A model generated the notes under the pieces. The model worked only from the letters and a program-made list of their open reading frames with translations. It was not told the origin of the DNA and ran no database searches. A stretch of 64,000 nucleotides of DNA from Nostoc parmelioides FACHB-3921 (GTDB lineage Bacteria; Cyanobacteriota; Cyanobacteriia; Cyanobacteriales; Nostocaceae), in the NCBI RefSeq assembly GCF_014696625.1, contig NZ_JACJQL010000013.1, positions 62,001-126,000 on the forward strand, in the 5' to 3' direction. Shown in pieces: positions 24,923 to 33,547 of the stretch; the stretch's first letter is position 1, and each line of letters begins with the position of its first letter. Both the position numbers and the translations under genes were made by a program.

Positions 24923-25843
24923 ATGCATATTCCTGATGGATTTGTGTCTGTGCCAGTCGCAGGCGCAACGGGTTTGGTAAGTTTGGCAGGACTATTGTTT
25001 GCTAGTGGGCGAGCGCAAACAGCTTTTGGTATTCGTCGCGCCCCCATCCTTGGTTTAACCACTGCTTTTATTTTTGCTGCCCAAATGATTAATTTCCCGG
25101 TAGCGGGGGGAACCAGTGGTCACTTGCTCGGAGGTACTTTAGCTGCGATTGTTTTAGGTAGCCCCTGGGCTGGCTCGTTGTGTATTGCCACAGTCTTAAT
25201 TATCCAAGCCGTGCTGTTTGCCGATGGTGGGATCACTGCCTTGGGAGCAAATATCTTAAACATGGCATTCATTGGCGTTTGGGTAGGCTGGATGTTAACC
25301 CAAACTTTGCAAAGATTATTTGGCGGCTCTAAAGCACGTTTACCATTAGCGGCTGGTATAGCGGCGGCTGTGAGTGTCGTAGTAGCAGCGATCGCCTGTG
25401 CTATTGAGTTAGTCCTTTCTGGGACTGCATCCATAGCTGTTTTACCTGCTATGACTGGTGTTCATATTTTGATTGGTATTGGTGAAGGCCTGATTACCGG
25501 CGGTGTATTAACTTATCTAGCCAAAGCCAGACCAGATTTGTTACCAGGAGAACAACAAGAATTTCGCGGTTGGTTAGTACCTGTTGTTAGCATAGTCTTA
25601 GTAGCTGGTGCATTGTCATTGCTCGCCTCAGCTTGGCCTGATGGCCTAGAAAAAGTGGCAGAAGACTTGGGATTTATCAAACTAGGTGAAGAAGTCAGAA
25701 TATCTGTACCAACACCGTTAGCAGACTATGGTATTGAGGGTTTAGGCGCAATTGGGACAAGTCTTGCTGGACTTCTAGGAGCTGCTGTTTGCTTTGCTGT
25801 TGCTTTTGGAATTGCCAAAGTAGTGAGACCAAAGAATGCTTAA
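24923..25843 (+). CDS. ECF transporter S-component with C-terminal PDGLE domain (NikMN-type, probable nickel)
   Basis: 306 residues. The N-terminus is MHIPDGFVSVPVAG, an exposed Met-His metal site without a signal peptide. NFPVAGGTSGHLLGG near 55 is the second conserved CbiM/NikM motif. After six or seven helices a C-terminal section begins near 210 with a membrane helix and WPDGLEKVAEDLGF at about 235. This is the PDGLE domain that replaces CbiN as NikN in nickel systems. It overlaps the next gene by 8 bp. Nickel is inferred from the fusion type and from sitting beside a separate CbiMNQO; cobalt cannot be excluded. Confidence 0.9.
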   Translation: MHIPDGFVSVPVAGATGLVSLAGLLFASGRAQTAFGIRRAPILGLTTAFIFAAQMINFPVAGGTSGHLLGGTLAAIVLGSPWAGSLCIATVLIIQAVLFADGGITALGANILNMAFIGVWVGWMLTQTLQRLFGGSKARLPLAAGIAAAVSVVVAAIACAIELVLSGTASIAVLPAMTGVHILIGIGEGLITGGVLTYLAKARPDLLPGEQQEFRGWLVPVVSIVLVAGALSLLASAWPDGLEKVAEDLGFIKLGEEVRISVPTPLADYGIEGLGAIGTSLAGLLGAAVCFAVAFGIAKVVRPKNA

Positions 25844-26495
25844 AATGGCTTTGCCGTTACGCTTACATTTGTCCCTAGTGATTGTTGTCGGGACAGCCTT
25901 ACTCAAGCATCACGCTTGGTATTGGTTGGGCGCGTATGCTGCGATCGCCTTAATTTGGGTAGCAGTATTGCGCGTATCCTTGCCCAAATTAGGAGGATTG
26001 GTAGGTACAGAATTAATCTTCTTATCAGTAGTAGCATTGCCCTTGGGATGGGAAAGAGCGAGTTTTTTGCTGATTCGCTCTCTAGTATGTTTAATCGCCA
26101 TGAATAGCTTTCTGTTAACCCTACCACCCCACAGTTTTGGCATCGCCTTGAAAAGTTTACCCGTACCCAGCGCATTAAAAGAAAATTTACTCTTGACTGG
26201 GCAATATTTAGAAATTTTGCTTTCAGAAGTAACACGTATGCAGCGTAGCGCCCAATTACGAGGACTAAAAGGTGCAGGTGGCTGGTTACGCTACGCTAGT
26301 TCCGCCATGATTGGCACTTTGTATATCCGTAGCTTAGAAAGAGCAGAAAGAGTTTACGCTGCAATGGTAATTCGCGGTTATAACGGCCAGTTACCCATAG
26401 ATTTTACTTTTAAGGCAAAAGAACGGTTCGCCCTGATATTCGCTTGGGCGATCGCTGCTTTTTTTACCCTCACCTCCTATCTTTATTCCCCCTAA
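25836..26495 (+). CDS. ECF transporter T-component, CbiQ/NikQ family
   Basis: A 219-residue membrane protein, shorter than the first CbiQ. The conserved coupling motifs are RSAQLRGLKGAG near 132-143 and MVIRGYNGQLP near 180-190. Three or four N-terminal helices and one C-terminal helix are visible. It is translationally coupled to the NikMN-type gene (8-bp overlap). The ATPase gene follows after 124 bp. It would transmit ATPase movement to the S-component. Confidence 0.9.
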   Translation: MLKMALPLRLHLSLVIVVGTALLKHHAWYWLGAYAAIALIWVAVLRVSLPKLGGLVGTELIFLSVVALPLGWERASFLLIRSLVCLIAMNSFLLTLPPHSFGIALKSLPVPSALKENLLLTGQYLEILLSEVTRMQRSAQLRGLKGAGGWLRYASSAMIGTLYIRSLERAERVYAAMVIRGYNGQLPIDFTFKAKERFALIFAWAIAAFFTLTSYLYSP

Positions 26496-26619
26496 TCCCA
26501 ATTCTCCAAAATTAGGCAACAGATGCAAAGCTTGAAACCCAGATGGTATCTGATTTTCTGAATTGCGAATTGCGAATTGGTATAGTCCCCAACCCTCAAC
26601 ATATAGAGAGTAATAAATT

Positions 26620-27384
26620 TTGAAATCTCTGACTCCTCAGCCCCACTCTTCCAGCCGTAATTCCCATCAAGCTGTTGTCCAGGTACAGAACCTGGTTTAC
26701 GCTTATCCTCACCAAGAACCAGTTCTGCAAAATATTTCTTTTACATTAAATGCCGGCGATCGCGTGGCGTTAATGGGTGCAACCGGTTCTGGGAAAAGTA
26801 CCTTATTAGAAAACCTAATAGGGATCAAACAACCCCAATCAGGCAAAATTTGGATTAATGATATCTCCTTAGACACCCAAACTCTACCTCAAGTAAGGCG
26901 ATACATTGGCTTTGGCTTTCAAGATGCCAATGACCAATTATTCATGCCCACCATCTTAGAAGATATTACCTTTGGCCCCCTTAACTATGGCGTACCAGCT
27001 CCCATCGCACGGGATCAAGCACGACAGTTATTAGCCGATTTCGGTCTAGAAGCTTATGCTAACCGTTCAGCCCATGAACTTTCGGGTGGACAAAGAAGAC
27101 TTGCCGCCCTGGCTGCTATTTTGGCACTAGAGCCTGCTATTTTAATTTTAGATGAACCCACTACTGGTCTTGATCCAGCATGGCGCAGACACTTAGCAAG
27201 AGTTCTATTAAATTTGCCAGTGCAAGTCATGTTAATAGCTTCCCATGAACTACATTGGCTAGGAAAAGTCACCCAACGCGCTCTAGTACTATCCAATGGA
27301 CGCATTCAAATAGACAACGACATTCAGCCACTATTACAAAATGGCGAAATTCTAGAGCAATTGGGTTTGCCAATAGACTGGTGA
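26620..27384 (+). CDS. ECF transporter ATPase, CbiO/NikO family
   Basis: A 254-residue ABC ATPase. Walker A is GATGSGKSTLLEN (about 54-66), Q-loop FQDANDQLF, signature ELSGGQRRLAALA, Walker B ILILDEPTTGLD and H-loop ASHEL. The Q-loop sequence Asp-Ala-Asn-Asp-Gln is typical of NikO/CbiO. It completes the second ECF set. The start is TTG at 26620 behind GAGAG about ten bases upstream; a later start near VVQVQNLVYAY is possible. It is followed by heptad repeats. Confidence 0.92.
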   Translation: MKSLTPQPHSSSRNSHQAVVQVQNLVYAYPHQEPVLQNISFTLNAGDRVALMGATGSGKSTLLENLIGIKQPQSGKIWINDISLDTQTLPQVRRYIGFGFQDANDQLFMPTILEDITFGPLNYGVPAPIARDQARQLLADFGLEAYANRSAHELSGGQRRLAALAAILALEPAILILDEPTTGLDPAWRRHLARVLLNLPVQVMLIASHELHWLGKVTQRALVLSNGRIQIDNDIQPLLQNGEILEQLGLPIDW

Positions 27385-27398
27385 TAACAATTATGCAC

Positions 27399-27450
27399 TG
27401 TTGACCGTTGACTATTGACTATTGACTATTGACCAATGACCAATGACTAA
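27399..27450. repeat. Heptad tandem repeat block
   Basis: TTGACCG, then repeated TTGACTA units and TGACCAA units, contiguous up to the ATG of the HAD gene. Same family as at 18264, 44861, 45952 and 46524. It leaves almost no unique sequence for a promoter in front of the HAD gene. Confidence 0.85.
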
Positions 27451-28266
27451 ATGATTAAACTACTCGTATTAGATATAGATGGCACGATTTCGGGAGAGTC
27501 GAACACCATCAGCACCTCTGTCAAGCAAGCGATCGCCGCAGTTCAAGCCAGAGGTATCCCTGTGGCGATCGCCACTGGCAGGATGTATCGTTCGGCACTC
27601 CGCTTTCATCAAGATATTAACTCTACTTTACCCCTAGCCGCTTATCAAGGAGCCTGGATTCAAGACCCATCTGACCAAAAAATCCATCAACATCTACCTT
27701 TAGATAGAAAGACAGCTGAACAATTATTAGATTATTTTGAGCAGCCACAGTGGCGATCGCTTTTATCTATCCACTTCTACATTGACGATCAGCTCTATGT
27801 GCGTGAAGTCACCCAGGAGACTGCAACTTACGCACAACGTTCTGGTATTACTCCCATTGCTGTCGGTGATTTGCGCCAAACTTTAACTAATGCACCCACA
27901 AAAATTTTAGCCTTGTGTGATGACACAGAGGTAATCAGCAACCTCTTGGGCAGTTTGCGCCTACAATACACGCCTGCTGAACTTTATCTCACCACATCCG
28001 TTGCTACTTTCTTTGAAGCTACTCATCCCTTTGTCAACAAAGGTAATGCTGTACGTTACCTAGCCGAAGAATTGCTGGGAATACAAAGCCACGAAGTTAT
28101 GTGCATCGGTGATAACTTCAATGATCTGGAAATGCTGGAATACGCTGGTATTGGTATCGCTATGGGCAACGCCCCCGCAGGAGTCCAGGCGATCGCTCAA
28201 TGGGTGGCCCCGACTGTTGAAGAGGATGGGGCTGCTGTTGCAATGGAAAAATTTCTACTTTCTTGA
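27451..28266 (+). CDS. HAD-superfamily hydrolase, Cof type
   Basis: A 271-residue phosphatase of HAD subclass IIB. Motif I is LDIDGTISGE (nucleophile Asp at about 8, acid Asp at 10), motif II ATGR near 43, the motif III Lys in VNKGNAVRYLAEE and motif IV GDNFNDLEML near 222. The C2 cap lies between motifs II and III. Substrates of this class are sugar phosphates, nucleotides or FMN; nothing here picks one. The stop codon overlaps a TTGACA box of the putative small RNA promoter downstream. Confidence 0.93.
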   Translation: MIKLLVLDIDGTISGESNTISTSVKQAIAAVQARGIPVAIATGRMYRSALRFHQDINSTLPLAAYQGAWIQDPSDQKIHQHLPLDRKTAEQLLDYFEQPQWRSLLSIHFYIDDQLYVREVTQETATYAQRSGITPIAVGDLRQTLTNAPTKILALCDDTEVISNLLGSLRLQYTPAELYLTTSVATFFEATHPFVNKGNAVRYLAEELLGIQSHEVMCIGDNFNDLEMLEYAGIGIAMGNAPAGVQAIAQWVAPTVEEDGAAVAMEKFLLS

Positions 28267-28300
28267 CATCCAAACTCAACGAAAAACCCTATAAATCAGA

Positions 28301-28410
28301 AAGAACACCGACGACTGGCCGTGTTTCGTCTCGGTGTTCTTGCTGGTTCGCTCCTCACACACCAGCTAATATATCCGACATTAGGTAATGCGTCAATACC
28401 TAGTTATAAA
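28301..28410 (+). ncRNA. Candidate small RNA with Yfr1-like core motif
   Basis: TTGACA at 28263-28268 and TATAAAT at 28290-28296 (spacing 21, long) precede a strong hairpin, AAGAACACCGA (28301-28311) with TCGGTGTTCTT (28331-28341). CTCCTCACACACC follows at 28351-28363. The cyanobacterial small RNA Yfr1 carries the near-invariant ACTCCTCACAC followed by ACC; here only the first A is G. The core lies in the loop of a GCTGGT/ACCAGC stem (28342-28366). A weak AGGTA/TACCT hairpin with TTATAAAAGTTTTT follows at about 28385-28423. Alternatively the first hairpin is merely the HAD terminator. Confidence 0.38.
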
Positions 28411-28451
28411 AGTTTTTATTGTCTAAAAATTGCGCCCAAACTCTCGCAAAT

Positions 28452-29327
28452 CTAGAGTTCAAGAGGTGCAACACACCCCAACTGGGTTACTAGTAAAAAT
28501 CGCAATACCGTTTGAGTAGCCAAAATTAACCCCAGTCTGGCTTGAGCAAGTTCTGGCAACATAGTTTTGACTTCCCCCCAAATACGGCACTGGCTCCAAA
28601 AAGTGGCAAAAGCTTGGCTTAAATCTGACCCTAATTTTTCCCAATTCATGCTCTTATCATCATCAGGAAATATCAAACTATCTACTACTTGTATTAGCTC
28701 AGAAATTAAACAGCTTTCTGCTGGGTGATTGAGGCGAATTTTTGCCTCACTATTCAACCAAGGTATTTGCATTGTTGATACCAAACTACCCAGCGAACGA
28801 TCTTGCCAATTATCTGGTAGTGGTTCCCTAAATTGAATTAATCCTTCACGTTGAGCTAGCAATATTAACGAACAACAACGTGCATGAGCATACTGCATTG
28901 CAAACAAACGAGAAGGGTTAATAGTTGCAACTCTCTCATGTTTCTTTGTGTCCTGATCATCTCCCAAACCCCCTAGCACGAGATTTTGCAACCAAGCGGC
29001 TAAAAAACAGTCAGCCAATTCTAGATGAATCCAACCCGGAGAAACAATCCGTACCAGTAAGTTTTCTTTACATATAACTGATAACCGGGAAGTAATAACA
29101 CTAGCTATCTCCATTGGATCTCGATTATGAGATTTTGCCAACCGCAGAGCTACCCCGCAAATATATAAAGTTTGTTGACTATTTCTACCCTTATATAGAG
29201 GAATTTTTTCTTTTATTGTGCTTTGCTGTTCCTGATGATAGTTAAAGCTACCTACAACTACCAGTAAATAACCATGTAGTAACTGTCTAATTGCTGTATT
29301 TTTACTTACTAGTAGAGGATGATACAC
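28452..29327 (-). CDS. ArgRS-like protein with N-terminal Add-1-type and DALR domains but no catalytic domain
   Basis: A 291-residue protein assembled from the two non-catalytic ends of arginyl-tRNA synthetase. Residues about 50-110 (VALRLAKSHNRDPMEIA ... VSPGWIHLELA) follow the pattern of the ArgRS N-terminal domain that reads the tRNA D-loop. Residues about 140-291 match the DALR anticodon-binding domain, from FAMQYAHARCCSLILLA to the end LGCVAPLEL, where ArgRS ends with a leucine-rich helix and Pro-Glu-Arg-Met. The Rossmann catalytic core with HIGH and KMSKS is absent, so it cannot aminoacylate. It might bind tRNA-Arg or another RNA. The frame is clean, so it is probably a maintained paralogue. 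Confidence 0.75.
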   Translation of the reverse strand: MYHPLLVSKNTAIRQLLHGYLLVVVGSFNYHQEQQSTIKEKIPLYKGRNSQQTLYICGVALRLAKSHNRDPMEIASVITSRLSVICKENLLVRIVSPGWIHLELADCFLAAWLQNLVLGGLGDDQDTKKHERVATINPSRLFAMQYAHARCCSLILLAQREGLIQFREPLPDNWQDRSLGSLVSTMQIPWLNSEAKIRLNHPAESCLISELIQVVDSLIFPDDDKSMNWEKLGSDLSQAFATFWSQCRIWGEVKTMLPELAQARLGLILATQTVLRFLLVTQLGCVAPLEL

Positions 29328-29458
29328 TTGGTTTTTATGAGGAGCTAAGTTTCATAAAATACTTGATTAAGTTGTCATCTGCCATAGGGTAGAATATTAT
29401 TTTTATCGAAGAAAAATGAGAATAGCATAAAATTTGATAAATATTCGATGAATAATAT

Positions 29459-29498
29459 GTAAACTTTACTACCATCATTGTACAGTAGGAAGTATAAC
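29459..29498 (+). promoter_or_regulatory. Candidate NtcA-type promoter upstream of Crp/Fnr gene
   Basis: GTA-N8-TAC at 29459-29472 is followed 20 bases later by a -10-like TATAAC (29493-29498), the spacing of NtcA-activated promoters. It lies in the 311-bp divergent gap and points to the Crp/Fnr gene. The motif is short, so a chance match is possible. Confidence 0.35.
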
Positions 29499-29638
29499 AA
29501 AATAGTAGAGCGCAAATAGCCCTCTGCTTTTTGGATGGCTGACGCTGTTAGGCGTTAAGCCTACCTCAAAAAACACAAAGACACTCCTTGCACCTTTTTA
29601 TTACGTCTTTGTCTTCAGCCGAACGCTCTTTGTTACCT

Positions 29639-30358
29639 ATGCAATCTCCATCCTCCTTTTCTGAGGCATCACGCCCTTTTTTGACTTGGCAACGCATTCT
29701 TGACTGGGCTCAAGAACACTATCGCTGCCGCACCTTTAGCAAAGATGAGCGCATTCCAGCAAGACCTGGTTTGCTTTATTTAGTGCAGAGAGGTGCGATC
29801 CGCATGGTAGGAACCGCCCAGGTTAGTGCCACTGCCAGTCAATTGACTTCTCGACGGATCAACAGAACCCCAGAAGAAGCTTTCTTGGGATTTGTCGGCG
29901 CTGGACAGCCGTTTGAAATTGTGGCTCAGTCTCCATTCACACTCCAGTCCTACGCTCACGTTGATCAAACTGCCGTACTGTGGATGTATTGGCACGATCT
30001 AGACAACTGGCCTCACTTCCGACGTGAAGTGATGGATGCTTTCAGATACCAACACCAGCGTAAGTTGCTGTGGCTCAGTGCCTTAGGACAACGGCGCACA
30101 ATTGACAGACTCTTAGGATTCCTCACCCTATTGATCGAGGAATATGGAGAACCAGCCATGAGTGAAACTGATCCCGATGTCATTCGTGGTTATTGTTTGC
30201 CTTTCCCCCTTACCCATGCTCAAATTGGTAGTGCCATCGGTTCAACGCGTGTAACCGTTACTCGTTTAATGGGTAAGTTACGTCAGCGTGGCTTAATCCT
30301 CACTCAAGGGGATAACTTGATTTGTTTACCAGCAGAGTCAATCAACAGAGCTAGCTAA
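29639..30358 (+). CDS. Crp/Fnr-family transcriptional regulator
   Basis: 239 residues from the ATG at 29639; a TTG at 29588 would add 17 residues with no similarity value. The N-terminal half is a cyclic-nucleotide-binding-type beta roll, shortened around GQPFEIVAQSPFTLQSYAHVDQT. The C-terminal winged helix has THAQIGSAIGSTRVTVTRLMGKLRQRGLI; this recognition helix is nearly identical to that of NtcA (IGSTRVTVTRLLG). It may therefore bind a related GTA-N8-TAC site. It lacks the length and N-terminus of NtcA itself, so it is a paralogue. Effector unknown. Confidence 0.88.
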   Translation: MQSPSSFSEASRPFLTWQRILDWAQEHYRCRTFSKDERIPARPGLLYLVQRGAIRMVGTAQVSATASQLTSRRINRTPEEAFLGFVGAGQPFEIVAQSPFTLQSYAHVDQTAVLWMYWHDLDNWPHFRREVMDAFRYQHQRKLLWLSALGQRRTIDRLLGFLTLLIEEYGEPAMSETDPDVIRGYCLPFPLTHAQIGSAIGSTRVTVTRLMGKLRQRGLILTQGDNLICLPAESINRAS

Positions 30359-30388
30359 AGCTTAATTGACTGTTTATAGGGCATCTAC

Positions 30389-30557
30389 GGTTGGGAACTA
30401 CCACTCTGCCAACCAGCAACAGCAGATTTTGGTACATTTGAACGGTCAAGCTCCGCTTATCAGTTCCTACCCCCCGATCAGTCAGCAGTAAGTCGTCGCC
30501 AGCAACACTCGCTTACTGCTCAGTCTCATCAATCTGTTTGACCACCACAAACAGATT
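30389..30557 (+). ncRNA. Possible structured RNA: three consecutive stem-loops
   Basis: Within the 708-bp spacer, three inverted repeats follow one another: GGTTGG/CCAACC (30389-30414), AGCAGTAAG/CTTACTGCT (30484-30520, nine perfect pairs) and AATCTGTTTG/CAAACAGATT (30531-30557, ten perfect pairs, 7-nt loop). None is followed by a good T-tract. It could be a regulatory RNA or a long 3' UTR of the Crp/Fnr mRNA. The rest of the gap to 31066 shows nothing I can assign. Confidence 0.3.
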
Positions 30558-31066
30558 GTGTAATCGGGCAAGTTTTTGTTTAAAAGCTTCAGTGTTTATT
30601 TTTTAGCCATCGACAGAGACATTTAGAGAAAAAGATGAGTTCTCTGTATTGAGTGATTTATTTCCCATTGGTTTCCACCAAAAGCCAAGGGCAATGTCAG
30701 CATCAAAGAACCCATCTGTGGGATGTATGATTTTTCATCACTTAAGTACTAACTATCTGACTGGCTCAAAGTCAAATTCAGCATAAGAGTAGCAACAAGT
30801 AACTATTTTAACAAGCTGAACCAGGACATTGCGATCGCCTACCCGTCAACCGAATTGCACCACAGAGCTAGGGGGAGGGCTTGTTGGACTCCAAAAAGTG
30901 TATGTTGGGTTCCTACGGGAGTGATTAGCGCCACACAGCATATTAATGTCCTCACCATTAGATATTCTCGTAGAAGTAGAATCAGCTAGCGCCAACAAGG
31001 AAAAATCCCGTAGCGCTAGCATTTCTGTTTTGGAGAATATTACTTTGGCTCACTAAAAACCAAATG

Positions 31067-32080
31067 TCAGCCATCATCGGAAGTATTGGGGATGGCTGCA
31101 TCTAGTACATTTACAACTAGTTTTTTTTGTGCCAGTTTTAACACATCTTGATTCCAGTCAGGAGTGGCAAACTGTGGTAATATCTCCTGACTGAAAGCTT
31201 CTGCTGCTTTGGATCTGTAACGATTAGGATTGAAAATTAGCCACAGTGTCCGTTTGATGACTACGCCGTCGATTGGGGTGCAGTGGAGTACACCCATCTG
31301 TAATTCTTTAGCGATCGCACTAGTGGAAACAAAAGCTGCACCTAAACCCGACTGCACAGCATTTTTAATCGCCTCAATGGAATTTAACTCCATTTCAATC
31401 TTAAACCGCCTAGTATCAATCTCGCTGCGAGATAGGACTTGATCGATAACTTTGCGTATGGTTGATTGAGAATCTAAAGTAATGAATTGTAATTTGTATA
31501 AATCTTCTTTTTGAATTGTTTCCTGTTTGGTGAAGGGGTGAAACACTGGGAGAATAAGGGCTAGTTCATCTTCGGCATAGGGAATAATTTCCAAAGATTC
31601 TGTGAGTTCCCCAGGAATTTCCCCTCCGATAATTGCCAAATCCACTTGTCCGTTAGCCACACTCCAAGCAGTGCGCCGAGTCGAATGGACGTGCAGCTGT
31701 ACTGCCACATCAGGGTACTTCTGCCGGAACATCCCAATCATTTTGGGCAGCAGGTATGTCCCAGTAGTTTGAGAAGCACCGACAATTAAAGTACCTCCTT
31801 GGAGATTTTGTAAATCCTCAATAGCGCGGCAAGTTTCTTGGCACAAACTGAGGATTTTTTCACCGTAACTCAATAGTAGATGTCCTGCTTCGGTTAATTG
31901 TGCGCGACGGCCGCCACGGTCAAATAAAGGGACATCCAACTGCCGTTCTAAATTCTGCACTTGCAAACTCACGGCAGGTTGGGAGACATAAAGACTATCA
32001 GCGGCGCGTTTGAAGCTCCCTTCTACGGCGATCGCTTTGAGAATGCGTAACTGATCTAAAGTGAAAGGAAGGTCAGACAT
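31067..32080 (-). CDS. rbcR: LysR-type regulator RbcR
   Basis: 337 residues from the ATG at 32080; a TTG at 32089 would add three. The N-terminal winged helix reads [40 protein letters not shown], which is the RbcR/CmpR/NdhR type found in cyanobacteria and plastids. The effector domain follows from about residue 95 ([18 protein letters not shown]) to the end. RbcR controls RuBisCO and carbon-concentration genes in response to carbon metabolites. The recalled PCC 7120 locus is all3953. It is divergent from the Z-ISO-like gene across a 373-bp spacer and lies close to ndhF/ndhD. Confidence 0.88.
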   Translation of the reverse strand: MSDLPFTLDQLRILKAIAVEGSFKRAADSLYVSQPAVSLQVQNLERQLDVPLFDRGGRRAQLTEAGHLLLSYGEKILSLCQETCRAIEDLQNLQGGTLIVGASQTTGTYLLPKMIGMFRQKYPDVAVQLHVHSTRRTAWSVANGQVDLAIIGGEIPGELTESLEIIPYAEDELALILPVFHPFTKQETIQKEDLYKLQFITLDSQSTIRKVIDQVLSRSEIDTRRFKIEMELNSIEAIKNAVQSGLGAAFVSTSAIAKELQMGVLHCTPIDGVVIKRTLWLIFNPNRYRSKAAEAFSQEILPQFATPDWNQDVLKLAQKKLVVNVLDAAIPNTSDDG

Positions 32081-32453
32081 AAGGCTCAACCCACAAACTT
32101 TGAAAGGAGCAACGTTAGCAATAAATCATGTTTTATAGCTTTGCAACTATTAGTACACGACAACGTGAATAAAATACCCAATTCTAAATCAGGAAAAAGC
32201 TTATATTTTAAGCTTTGTGAATTTTGTGAAAATTGGGCGAGACGGAAACCGACACCGCCCAAGCTTCCCAAAGGAATTTTGCATTTTAAATTCTGCGTAG
32301 CGGTACTGAGCATGATTTATTGCATCTTATAACTTGGAGGCGGGAATAGAAAAAGACGGTACCACAACAATCTTGTTGAAAGTCTCCTGTTGAATACTTT
32401 GTGGTATTGGTTGTATGGAATTAACTTTTCTTTAAATTACTTCACCTGTATCT
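32081..32453. promoter_or_regulatory. Divergent spacer rbcR / Z-ISO-like gene
   Basis: A 373-bp region with no supported gene. It must contain the rbcR promoter and the promoter of the forward gene; LysR regulators commonly bind such divergent regions. No clear dyad stands out. Short frames on both strands here lack family features. Confidence 0.4.
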
Positions 32454-33170
32454 ATGATGCTGAATCCTTGGTTGACTCCGAGTCATTTTGTCATGCTGGG
32501 GTTACAATTAGCTTTTGCGATCGCCCACAGTGGCGGCGCTGCGTTACGACCTTGGGCAGAAAAGTACATTGGGCCAAGGCTTTATCGCATTTTTTTTGCA
32601 TTAGTCAGTCTACCGTTGGCTGTCATATTGATTATTTACTTCTTTAATCACCGTTACGACGGGTTGCAACTTTGGCAGATACAGAGTGTACCAGGAGTAC
32701 AGGCTGTAGTTTGGGTATTATCAGCTATTTCATTTTTGTTTTTGTATCCTGCCACCTTCAATCTACTAGAAATTGCGGCTATTCAAAAGCCCCAAGTACA
32801 CTTGTATGAAACAGGAATTATTCGGATTACCCGTCATCCCCAAATGGTAGGACAGGTAATTTGGTGTATTGCTCATACTCTATGGTTAGGTACAAGCTTT
32901 ACCCTTGTGACTTCTTTTGGGCTGATTTTGCACCATTTATTTGGAGTTTGGCATGGCGATCGCCGTTTGAACAAGCGTTACGGTGAGGCTTTTGAAGTTG
33001 TGAAACAGCGCACCTCAATCATTCCCTTTGCCGCAATTATTGATGGTCGTCAATCCATCAAGTGGGAAGAATTTATCCGCCCTGCATATTTAGGAGTTGC
33101 TATTTTTGTCGCTTTACTTTGGTGGGCGCACCCCCTGTTGTTTGTAGCAACTAGTAGGTTAGACTGGTAG
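32454..33170 (+). CDS. NnrU-family membrane protein, likely 15-cis-zeta-carotene isomerase (Z-ISO)
   Basis: A 238-residue integral membrane protein with about six helices. AHSGGAALRPWAEKYIGPR, FALVSLPLAVILIIYFFNHRYDG and ITRHPQMVGQVIWCIAHTLWLG are the conserved blocks shared by plant Z-ISO and bacterial NnrU. The His residues in AHSG and RHPQ correspond to the haem-coordinating region of Z-ISO. The reaction would be isomerisation of the central 15-cis bond of zeta-carotene in thylakoid membranes. Assignment rests on remembered motif similarity; a general NnrU role in nitrogen-oxide metabolism is the alternative. Tandem ATGs at 32454 and 32457 make the start slightly ambiguous. Confidence 0.75.
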   Translation: MMLNPWLTPSHFVMLGLQLAFAIAHSGGAALRPWAEKYIGPRLYRIFFALVSLPLAVILIIYFFNHRYDGLQLWQIQSVPGVQAVVWVLSAISFLFLYPATFNLLEIAAIQKPQVHLYETGIIRITRHPQMVGQVIWCIAHTLWLGTSFTLVTSFGLILHHLFGVWHGDRRLNKRYGEAFEVVKQRTSIIPFAAIIDGRQSIKWEEFIRPAYLGVAIFVALLWWAHPLLFVATSRLDW

Positions 33171-33547
33171 TTTCACATGATCCCCACTATCAGAAGAAAA
33201 TACTAACTCAGGGAAAATTTCTACTTATCAATTGCTACCAAATCAATGTAGGATAAATTGAAACAGCTGTTAGTGGGGGTCTGTTGATCCGTTTTGCAAT
33301 TTTTATAGTGGCACATTGCCGAGCAATCAAATCTCTTGGAGAGTATCCGGCAAAGTAGCCAAAATACTCTTTCCAGTAGAAGCGATCGGCATGACCAAAG
33401 CTTAAAATCGGTTTTTAGAATCTGGTGGCTTTTTGCCGCAGTCAAAAGCGGTACTGAAATATAGCTGCTATAAAACATTAACTAGCTTGCTAACTTCTTC
33501 TGCTGATAGCTAGTTTGATAGTAAAACCCTATAACTCTAGAGGCGTC
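33171..33547. other. Spacer, no gene seen
   Basis: 377 bp between the Z-ISO-like gene and the thioredoxin-like gene. A reverse-strand frame at 33221-33478 has no family signature or Shine-Dalgarno. No strong hairpin is seen. Confidence 0.45.

Noticed and set aside
25903..26235. Reverse and alternate-frame reading frames within the second CbiQ-like gene
   Set aside because: Shadows of the coding frame; the forward gene has the conserved coupling motifs and overlaps its partner.
33221..33478. Reverse frame of 85 codons before the thioredoxin-like gene
   Set aside because: No recognisable domain, composition of non-coding DNA.
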